The notes under the pieces are model-generated. The model saw only the letters and a program-made list of their open reading frames with translations, was not told the DNA's origin and did no database searches. A program made the translations under genes and the position numbers. From positions 1-10,477 of the forward strand of contig LT642811.1 of NCBI GenBank assembly GCA_900128585.1: a stretch of 10,477 nucleotides of DNA, written 5' to 3'. Numbering within the stretch: position 1 is the stretch's first letter; every line of letters starts with the position of its first letter. Source of the DNA: Stramenopiles sp. TOSAG23-3 (Eukaryota; Sar). Positions 1-9,400 of the stretch are shown one piece after another.

Positions 1-90
1 TTGTACTGCTCTATGAAATAATGATCGGTATTGAGTTTGATCGTTTCGGGTTCGTATACACATACAGATGTAAGTGTACGTTCTGAAGAT

Positions 91-126
91 CTTAAATAAC
101 AGCCAATTTTCTTGTTTTTAAAACAT
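91..126 (+). repeat. Direct repeat copy A of the inverted-repeat arm
   Basis: This 36-bp copy starts CTTAAATAACAGCCAATTTT. It matches copy B at 152-186 over its length except for one extra T in the run before AAAACAT. Its first 28 bases (91-118) are also the exact complement of the inverted copy at about 293-330. Copies A and B are offset by 61 bp with unrelated sequence (127-143) before the wider arm begins. Confidence 0.9.
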
Positions 127-151
127 GGTACGACGAAGCTAAATTTAATTA

Positions 152-186
152 CTTAAATAACAGCCAATTTTCTTGTTTTAAAACAT
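152..186 (+). repeat. Direct repeat copy B, part of the left inverted-repeat arm
   Basis: The second direct copy is 35 bp, differing from copy A only by one T in a homopolymer run. It overlaps the left arm of the 38-bp inverted repeat, which extends eight bases further left (144-151). Near-identity of three copies within 240 bp suggests recent duplication or insertion. Confidence 0.9.
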
Positions 187-190
187 AATA

Positions 191-284
191 TCATATGTAT
201 ATTAATTTGTTTTTTCATATGTATCATATGACATACTATATAATTTGTTTTTTTCATATGTATCATATATTTATAATTTGTTTT
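191..284. repeat. Degenerate AT-rich tandem units in the hairpin loop
   Basis: Three units of unequal length lie head to tail, at 191-214, 215-253 and 254-284. Each begins TCATATGTAT and ends TAATTTG followed by a T run. Unit 2 has an additional CATATG-containing segment (225-230). The pattern looks like local slippage or duplication in AT-rich DNA. No function can be assigned. Confidence 0.8.
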
Positions 285-409
285 TCATACTCTTAAAACA
301 AGAAAATTGGCTGTTATTTAAGTAATTAAAATATTCATACTCTTTAACTGAATTAAAAGGTTTCATAAATTACAAATAGCGTAAGGTGAAGTTCTTAATG
401 GATCTTAGT

Positions 410-3400
410 TTAGATCCCAATGTCCATCACAAGCACGACCCCTGCCAACACCCATTTTGCACTCGGTGCTTTTGTCCTCAAGTTGGCGGAGAAAACATAA
501 GTTGGACCTCGCTGCTGTGTCTTGTAAACCGGGCAAAAGTACTGACTTGAAGTTTCCGCCTTTTCGGCAAGAACGGCCTTGCACTGAATTACTGGCATTT
601 GAAAGAACATTTCTTTCGGCCGGCTCGGTTCTAAAACACCACCGCCCAGATCAAAGCGCGCGCCTTCAAGATACAGGCCGTTAATAAATGCCCCATCCCT
701 TGCTGCGGCTTCTATGTCTTCCACTTGCCGTTTCAAAACTGTTGTATTGATAACTAGTTTGTCCAATTCAAGTGTATTTGCACGGGCTGACTCCTGCATA
801 ATAGCAGTTAAGAACCGCTGTGGGTTGAACAGACCTGAGATCCAGGTGCACCGCGGTGGATCCATCGGACTTACTGACCATTCAGACAGTTGAGTAACTC
901 TTTGCATCAAATTCTGCAACCACAAAGGGAGTGTTCTCAAACTCGGAAAGGCAAATGGACGCACTTGCCACGCTTTCGGGATCTCCAGTGTGTAAAGTTC
1001 AGACATCAACTTTTCCATGTCGCTTGACATGGTCATCTCGCCACGGAAGCCTGCATCAAGTTCTTCAAGCGTGTGGCGCATGTGAGAGACCAGTGCATTC
1101 ATTGTTTCGCATTCTTGAAGAAAAACGTTTTGGAACGGCCCGGGATCATCCAAATTGCTCAAAATTTCATCGATATCAAAGTTTACTTCCCGGTACACTT
1201 CCATTATATCCTGCACCAATGCGTCAGCAATATTTTGGGGGTTACTCGGGGTACTATCATCGCCTTCGTCGGTGCCTGAATTCTGCGGCATTAATGACGT
1301 GACTGTCTTGAACAAATGGACGGCCTGGTCCGTACGAAACCCAATTTCAGCATTTGGGTGAAGCCCAAATGCAACAGGGGAATCACCTACCATGTTCGTT
1401 TCGACATATTTCAGGTACATGTCGTACGTAGTTGGCGCCGGTGCCTTGAAAGACAAACCTAGAGCTGCTGCTTTTCCCCCTTGCTGATGCTCTTCGCCGT
1501 ACGGATACAATTCCATCTCATCCAACAGCTCGTCCCGGAGATAGAAATCTAAGTAGCAATTACACAGCAGCCTGTCGAAATCGTTGACAATGTGCCCACC
1601 GTACATGATCTCACCAATTAAGTACCGTAGGTCATCCCAAGGCATCTTGGACGGGGCGCTATCCATGTAGTTCCTCAACACCACCCCGGATGCTAGCAGA
1701 TCTTGAATCGAGAAAGGGTATTGCATATTGAACCCCTTCGGTCCGAAAGTCTTTCGCTCAATCATAACAGAATGAAAGTGGCACAGTCCGAACAAAATAC
1801 CGCGAGTTTTTTGCTCCAATTCTTCGAAGTCGCCCTGCGAAAAAGAGCGGAAGGAACGTTTGAGGTTCGCTTTCAGGCCTGCAGGAGGCTCGTTCGTGAT
1901 TTTGATGGATCGATCCAAGATGCTAACTGGGATAGATTTAGCAGGATCGCTGGACAAGAAAAGCCGGAAGTTTTTGTGCGATCCTTCCTGTGACATCCCA
2001 TCCAACATCATTTGCAACTTTACTAGCCATTTTGGCATCAAGTGAACATTGTTCAGCATGATCCAATGGCCTTGCGAATGCGCGCCTTCAATGCGCTCGT
2101 TTGCAATTTTGTCTTGCCCTTGCCCCATTGAAATGTTAAAAAAGTTAGAGCCCAATTCCATTCCGTTCTTTTTTGCTAACCTTTCCACGTCTGAAACAAC
2201 ATCCACCCCGGGCGACAGTATGAAGTATAATGGCGTTGCAGGAGTGGAATCGTCATAAAGATTCTCCAGTATTTGGTACGAGTTCAATTGTGCATCGACG
2301 TCAACAAAAATCTTTCCACCGGGCAGCACATCTGATATGAACGTTCTAAGAGCGGCAATCATACGGTCGGGCCGTAACGCGCGGACGGCTAGCAGCTTGA
2401 GGAATGGAGATTTGTCTAATTCGCGCCAGTCTAAAGGAAGTTTTTCGGATTCCGGTGTAGATAAATTAAACCACTCGCGAAAACGCGGGGCACTCTCGAT
2501 CATATCAGATGTGAACGTCTCGAACCCGCTACGGGTTGCCAACGACGAGCAAGCGTTCCAGGAATTGTCAGGAAGCCATTCGATTGAGTTGTCTTCGTCC
2601 GCCGTCTCAACTCCACCCCGCATCAGCCAATCCATGTGCTCGCGCGAGTAGCCAGAGTCCTCTCCGATTACTTTGCGTTGGAGCAACTGAAATACCAGGG
2701 CAGAAAGGAAAATTTCTACATCCCTTTGAAAGAGACCGCGGGTGATCCACGTGTAACAAACTATGCGCAAGTTACCCCTCAAGTTTTCGACCCGTTGCTG
2801 AAGATCATTACTCTTTGGGGCCCGCTCTAGGGCTTTAAAAAAGAAGACCAAAAAAGAATCTAGACTGTACTGGTACATGTGGTCGATCTGCTTTAGCTCA
2901 TTTATCAAAAAGTAAAGCATCGCGGCTTCAGCAGCTACAGGGACATATTGATTTCTTGCAAGATCAATGTTTTTCTGCATTTCGTTGCCTTTCTCCACGG
3001 CGGAATTAATTTCGGTTACTGTCCTTTTCGTATCTTCAAGACCCTCGATCAAGGCCACGTCAGACAAAATATCATCTGGTGCATTAGACAAGCGTTCCAA
3101 GAGCTGGTTCTCCAGCTCACGTAGCTGAATTTTGTAGCGATTGAAATCACTGCGCAGCTTTGCACTAGATTCCTCCAAAGCTGGCTCCTCCTGCTCGACA
3201 ACTTTGGCCAACAATTGGTCTTGCAACCCCTTTTCTGTGACGAGGAAGTTGATTAATGTTGTCTGGGCCGCAACTTCTGGGCGGTAATGAGGGTTGCTAA
3301 GCTTAGTTTGCAAGTACAATCTGAAATTCTCATCGTATGATACCTCATTTCCCCCAACAGACATGAACAAATTGCGCCCTTTGCGGTACACAGTACGCAT

Positions 3401-6400
3401 TAACACCGGGTCAAGAACACTGTCAATCTCTTCACCGAGATTTTCAATAATACAAGGCCACCCATTTTGAATTGCCCCGACAACTTTGCGCAGCCAATTT
3501 TTCTGGGTCATTTGCACAACGATCAAATTCCCGGATGGCGCCTTTTTGTTGGCTTCTGCATCCTCAATTTCTTCGTTTTCCTCGCCTGACTCTTCGTCGC
3601 CACCACCGATGCCCAAACGCGACTCCTCCATGTTCCGAATCCATTTAATTCCTTGCAATTGAGGATCGATTACAAGCGGCCATCTAGAGCAGCTTGTCAT
3701 AATCGCACCATTTTCTTTCGACATCCTATCCGCGGGAAGTCCTTGGTTCATCCACTCAGCAATTTCTGCACTGTTGGTCAATTGCCCCATAGGGTCTATC
3801 CCTGGTGTTACGGGGATTTCGCGTGCTGCCATGTCATCCATCCACTTCTTACTCCAAAGCTCATTTCGCAGCGGTGCATTAAATGCTCCAGAGTATGAAA
3901 CAAATGCAGCTGATAACAATACGTCACCAACCAACGAAATTTCGTTCTCCTTCAAAGCTTCAACTTCGTGGCCCCAACGAACTTTCTCCGAGGACAAACC
4001 GTGAACAAGGCGCTCTGCCATGGACAGTCGAGCACGGCACGAATCCGCTTCTGCTTCAACTTTCGCCTTCTCATTGGTTGCATTTAGGAATGATTGTTGC
4101 AGCTCCGATAGACGGTTTTCTAAATTATCGACAATGGTCACAATTTCATCGAGGGCAGCCTGCGCGACAGCTTTCTCTTGTTGTGCCTTTTCCAATTGTT
4201 CCATTAGGGGTTTCACTTTCTTGTAAATCGTGTTGTAGCCGGTAATGTTAATAACCCAGGCGCACAAATTTGACGCAGCATCAGATTTTTTCTTCATTTT
4301 CGCTACATCCATTTCCTTATCTTTAAGCATTGGAGCAAGACGGCTGAGAACATCGTCTGGGATATTCCGTGGATCGTAGTCTTCTAGGCTTTGCTTAAAT
4401 CCATCAACCTTTGCCATCATCTTCTTGGCATTTTCCCATGAGAAATTTTTTCGTTCATTCTTTATCATCATCAAAACACACGTGGTGACTTTGTCGATAC
4501 CAGGGGGCGGCTTGGCAAAACTCTTTAATTCAATTAAACTATTCTTACTCAAGCAATTCACGGCATTCTTTGCGGCATCCATCGCTGGTTTGGCTTCGGC
4601 CAGTTCTCCCTCCGCGCTCTTTTCGATTCGCTCGGCCTCAGCAGCAAGCTTCGAGCATTTTTCTTTTTCGATAGCTGCCACTTTGCCTTGCTTCTCAGCC
4701 TCTCCTCGTTGTTTTCCCATTTGTTCGAGAAGTTGGTCTGTGCCAGCCTTTTTCTCTTCAACGCGCGCCATGGTTTTCATCAAATCCAGCTTCAGCTCGG
4801 AAACATCTTTCTCTGTTCTCTGAAGAGTCTCGAGGCCAACGCTGAGGCGGTTGATATTACCAGCAAGGGTCGTCTGTTGCCTCTTGTACAAACTCTTAAA
4901 AAAATAGATTAATTCTAGGAAGCTTTTCGGTGTTGTGTAGTTGTAGCGCCCAAAGGTTTTGAAGTATTTCATCGATGCATTCTCCACCGATAAATGTACC
5001 TCAGACATATGATCAGGAACGTTCATTTTTATGTCTTCATTTGCTACTTCAACCTCTTCTAGGAATTTCTGCGCAACAGACACCAATGCCGTCCGCGGCC
5101 ACGGATGAAACCAGTTAATGCTAGTGCAATTGCACAACCCGGGAAATTTCTGGGCCCGAAGACGAAACTGGTCGCCTACGGGTGAAAAGCAAAGCACCGT
5201 ATGCAAGTTACTGCGTACCCTCTGCAAGAAAAAGTCCATCATATTGTCACGTGTGTCCGGTACCCCGGCTGCTTTTGCTTCATTTCGTAGCATGGCAAAT
5301 ATCGAATCGTACTCTTCGGCCGTAAACAAATCGGGAATATAGCCTGATGACAACAAATCATTGATAAATACTAAAAAAATTTCGTCAACGATCATAGAGT
5401 CGGTCAACATGAAAACCAATGGATTCGCAGGCTTTACCCCAGCCTTATGATACAGGCCCTTCAAATGCTCTTTTAAGTCAGCGACTCCATAGTCCGATGT
5501 AACCGGCAGAGTAACTACATTCAAACCGCTAAGAAACGCCGCCAAACGACTAAGACTTTGCTTCCCGCTACCACCAACGCCCACTAGGAGGGCGTTTCCT
5601 CGAGGATTTTCAAGAATTCTAGATATCCTACACACATGTTGCACGGCCTGTTCAAAAAGTACAAGATTCATTATCGCATTCGAGTCATTGTATTCCTTCA
5701 ACTTGCCTTCCAAAATCGAACGCACTTGCTGGGATGACTTTACGTCAATGTAAACCCCTTCGTCCATCATGGAGAAGGTGCAAAATGATGTAAATAACAA
5801 CGGCTCCGTATGTACAATGTCTTGATCCAAATCTTCAAAATATTTTTTAGTACAGTCGATCAACATTGCAGTGAAGCGGGTGTGCTCATTTGGCGTCGTT
5901 AATCGATCACCGAAAACGCGCGCACATTCGTGCTTCCAAAGCCGTGCTATTTTTATTTCGTTAGAATAGAAATCAGGGGTCGCTTTGCATAGGCCCTGAA
6001 ATATGTTGGAGAATTCGCGCATGTTAAAATTATAGTGGAATTTAATTGCACTGGGGAGGAATTTTTCGGAGACTGTATTGTGAAATTCGATAGTACCATC
6101 CACCATATTTTTACAATATGCTTGGATGTTCGGAGGGAATGCAGCTAGATGAGCGGACATAATGCTCGAGTAAATCAAACTCGTATCCTCGGACCCAGGC
6201 AACAGGGCAGCGAGGACAACAAAATGTCTTTGTAAACGTGGGTTAATCGTAAATGAACCGCTTGTAGGATTCATTGCCGCCACATATTGTACGTCTTTAA
6301 TCTGTTTTTTCAGGCTAGGATCCGAACGGTCAAACCATGTTTCGTAGTCCATATGCTGGCGTAGCAATGCAATTGGCGTTTGCGTCCCGTACTCTTCTTT

Positions 6401-9400
6401 GAAGGGCATGTTCAAATCATCGATGAAGTAAACTAGATATTTTTGTGCCGGGGGGCCAAAGACTTTACCCGATCGCTTCTCAACGGGGGCCTCCAATTGC
6501 TGCTGTAGCGCCAAAGAGTCTGTGTAGTAATTCATATTGATCGTGCAAAACAAGTGTCCTTCTTCCATGTTTCTTAAATATTCTCTCAGAAGTTGGGTTT
6601 TTCCAGTTCCTGCAGCGCCCACCAAAAGGACAGGCCGCTTGCGTCTGACAAGCCTGTCGACATACGCTGTCATTCTTGTACTATTAACGGTGGGAACAAA
6701 AATCGAGGAGAAATTTCCATCGCCAACATGAACATACTCTTCTACTTTTCCGGACCAAGGTAAAATGTCCCCTGAATCAACATCGTAGTAGTAATCCAAG
6801 ACGTGGCCTTCACCTGGGAAGATGACCTTTTTAAACTCAGAGCGCCATAATGTGTTAAACTTCGTGCGTGATGCAGATTTTTTATCGTCTGTCAATGGCC
6901 CACAAAATGCCCAAAGGCAAGCCATGACAAAAATATGCTCTATTTCATCGGCGCCTTTTGTGGTGTCTTCCGGGTCAATCTGCGCTAACAAGCCGTCCAA
7001 TAAATAGCATATGCTCTGAATGGTGCACATTTTCGAAACAGGGACGATCGTGCTCAAGTCATTTTGCTTTATAATTTCAAACGCCCTCGGAATGTATTTT
7101 TCAAAAAATCCTGGCAGTGTTGAAGTCTCGTGTACAGCAGTTCTGGATTCAATCCAACTTTCTATGTATGGAGTGTATCCGATGTCGGTTTCATTAATAA
7201 ACAAGATTCCAGCCCGTGAAACGGTGGCGGGAGTAGCATTCGCAAGGGAATTAATCTCAAAAATCATTCTCATAGCGGGACTTAGTGGAATGCGTTCATT
7301 ACTAACTAATGTCAGAACTTTATTGTCGTCCATAACTGTGTTCATACTCTCGATCCAAATGGCATCGATGTCACCATCAAGAACAACCCATTTGTACGAC
7401 TGGAAATCGTGATATGGCATGTTGTTCTTAGACATGTTGCGCATAATTATGGACAGAACCCCGTCTTTCCAATCCTTCGCTAAACTCATGTAACCATACA
7501 ATTCATTGCTGGTGATGGATTTCGGATTGACGGTCTCGTACACGCAAATAGGCTTCTTTGCACCATCATTGTGACATGCTGCGAGCGTTGACCAGATCGA
7601 TGTCTTCCCGCATCCATTGGGCCCAATCAACATGACAGAGTGGCGTACATCCAGTAGCTCTTGGAACTCTGAAACTTTACTGATGAATGCTTCATCGGGT
7701 TGTAGCCCCGTTTCTTTGCATATCTTCTGGCACGTTTCTTGCAACGCTTCATCCACTGATTTCTCTAATTCGAGGCCTGGGAATAAATCTTTAATAAGCC
7801 TTAGAAATATCGGGATGTCTTGAGAAACCATTTTTGGGGTGTTAAAATCTCGAAGGGCTCTCATCAAAATCATTTCCTCGTCTACCATTGGTTCTGCGCG
7901 CTTCAACATTCCCGCGACCGTCAAAACGCTTTTAACGGCCCTCAATCCCCAATCGTAGTGGGGTTGTTCCGTCAATAGTTCGCTGCTTAGTTGATACAAA
8001 GTCACAAACTTGATGGAAAGATTGCGCGCTTTCATAAAACCTTCTGCCATCAGCATGTTTTCACAAATAGGTTTCAAGTCGGGGCGAATCATAGCACAAC
8101 TACGAAATTGTGCTTTGAGATTCTCGGGCAATTCCGTGCGACCAGCATACCCTGGGTTCATGGTGATCCAAAATCCCACTGTGGGCCAAAGTTTAATGGA
8201 ATCACCCATGAAGTCAAAAAACCCTACGACGCATGGCGGAGTCCCGGCTGGCTTATTACGATAGTCAGTTGGACGGTTCGAAGGGATGGCCAAGAAGCGA
8301 ATTGCATCTAAAATGCTCTTTACTTGCGTGGCAACTACAGACAATACTTCTATCTCGATTCTATTGAACTCGTCGAAGCAACCCCATGCCCCTGTCTGCG
8401 ACAGTCCCCTAAACGTGTTCCCTAACGATTGGTAATTCATTTGCTCTGAGCAATTGAAGACATAAATCGGTAGACCCAGAGACCGAGCGAGATCCTTGGT
8501 GGTTTCTGTTTTCCCTGTTCCAGCCGGGCCAGCCGGTGCACCTCCCAGCATCAGACGCAAAGCCATTGTGAGGGTGATGTAGCACCTGTCAGTCAGCGGA
8601 GTGATAACAAGGCGTGACTGGTTGCCGTGGTATTCAAAACTATAAATGGACCGGAAATCACAGATAGACATTTTCACGTCACGGCTTTCTTCGTCCCAGT
8701 AGTATCGCAGCTGGGATTGCCAGCGGAACACCGTTGGGCCTTCAACCTTTTCGTCAATCAAAGTCTTGATGACATCGCGAGCATGGACATCGATGGTGAT
8801 CATAACAATAGCTTTCGTTCTGTCTTCTTTCGTTAATTGGCCTTGCACCAACAAAATAAGTGCATCCAGTCGACTGTTACACAATTCTAAATATCGTTTA
8901 ACTGCGTCCTCGTCGCCTCCTTCTAGTTCTTCCAGCGAATTTTCTGTTTCTTCCGTCCAGTACACCTGCGAGGCCAATAACGCAAGCTGAGCGGGGTAAT
9001 CCCCGATCCAGCGGTCCCGCGGTCGATCAAGTTCCCAGTTTGCCGCGCTGTCCAATGATGCATCCAAAATCTGCTTTAAAGTCTCTTTCATAGTTTCCAA
9101 CAGTTCCCCCAACCAATTCTCTACGGCACCAGTAATTTGAAACATTGCATTGAACGGGACTCGTTCGCCGTCTTTCGCAATCATGGCGGTCGCAACATTT
9201 GCAATTTCTGGGGTACCATCTTCTTTCTTCAAGGGTTCATTAAATTCTAATGTATCTACAGCAAGAAAGCAGTCACCAATGTGGCGCATAATTCGCGGAG
9301 GGTTGTTCCCGTTCGATAGTATGTCCAACAAGGAAGTATCACTGACGAAGTAAAACCGGGGGAAAATGTTCTTCTTCGTGTCCAAGTACTCGTTCAGTGC

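Larger units (their letters stand above)
144..330. repeat. Perfect 38-bp inverted repeat with 111-bp AT-rich loop, downstream of the dynein stop
   Basis: Arm 144-181 is the exact reverse complement of arm 293-330. Arm 1 starts TTTAATTACTTAAATAACAG. The spacer is 182-292. Positions immediately outside the arms no longer match. If the dynein transcript extends this far, it would carry a long hairpin in its 3' UTR, starting 80 bases after the stop codon. The structure also fits a small non-autonomous transposon (MITE) of 187 bp, but I see no convincing target-site duplication outside the arms and no coding capacity. Confidence 0.9.
1..409. other. Gene-free AT-rich flank downstream of the dynein gene
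   Basis: Bases 1-90 hold no recognisable gene, RNA or repeat. Bases 91-345 contain the repeat cluster. Bases 346-409 lie directly behind the stop codon and are presumably 3' UTR. Composition becomes strikingly AT-rich between about 91 and 375 compared with the coding region. No AATAAA appears on the gene strand; an ATTAAA (complement of 144-149) exists but lies inside the repeat arm. No long open frame crosses this stretch. Confidence 0.8.

Noticed and set aside
144-149. ATTAAA on the gene strand as polyadenylation signal
   Set aside because: It lies in AT-rich DNA inside the repeat arm, where chance matches are frequent; no supporting downstream element could be recognised.
91-186. CRISPR-like array from two direct repeats about 25 bp apart
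   Set aside because: Only two direct copies, a third in inverted orientation, no regular spacers, and a eukaryotic context.
931-1302. 123-codon plus-strand open frame
   Set aside because: Antisense to the conserved C-terminal domain; overlapping shorter frames in the same stretch show it is only a low-stop region.
3558-3608. In-frame mini-intron explaining the acidic insertion
   Set aside because: A GT...AG pair about 51 nt apart in frame can be drawn there, but the donor (GTGGTG) is poor, no other introns are seen in the gene, and the acidic composition looks like a protein loop. cDNA would settle it.
3883-4245. 120-codon plus-strand open frame
   Set aside because: Antisense to CC2 and early AAA5; no domain and no independent support.
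4425-4823. 132-codon open frame on the plus strand, Ser/Phe-rich
   Set aside because: It is antisense to the Lys/Glu-rich coiled coil of the dynein stalk, whose codon bias removes stops on the other strand. It has no recognisable domain.
7020-7412. 130-codon plus-strand open frame
   Set aside because: It lies wholly opposite the conserved AAA2 motifs of the dynein. The predicted peptide resembles no family I know.
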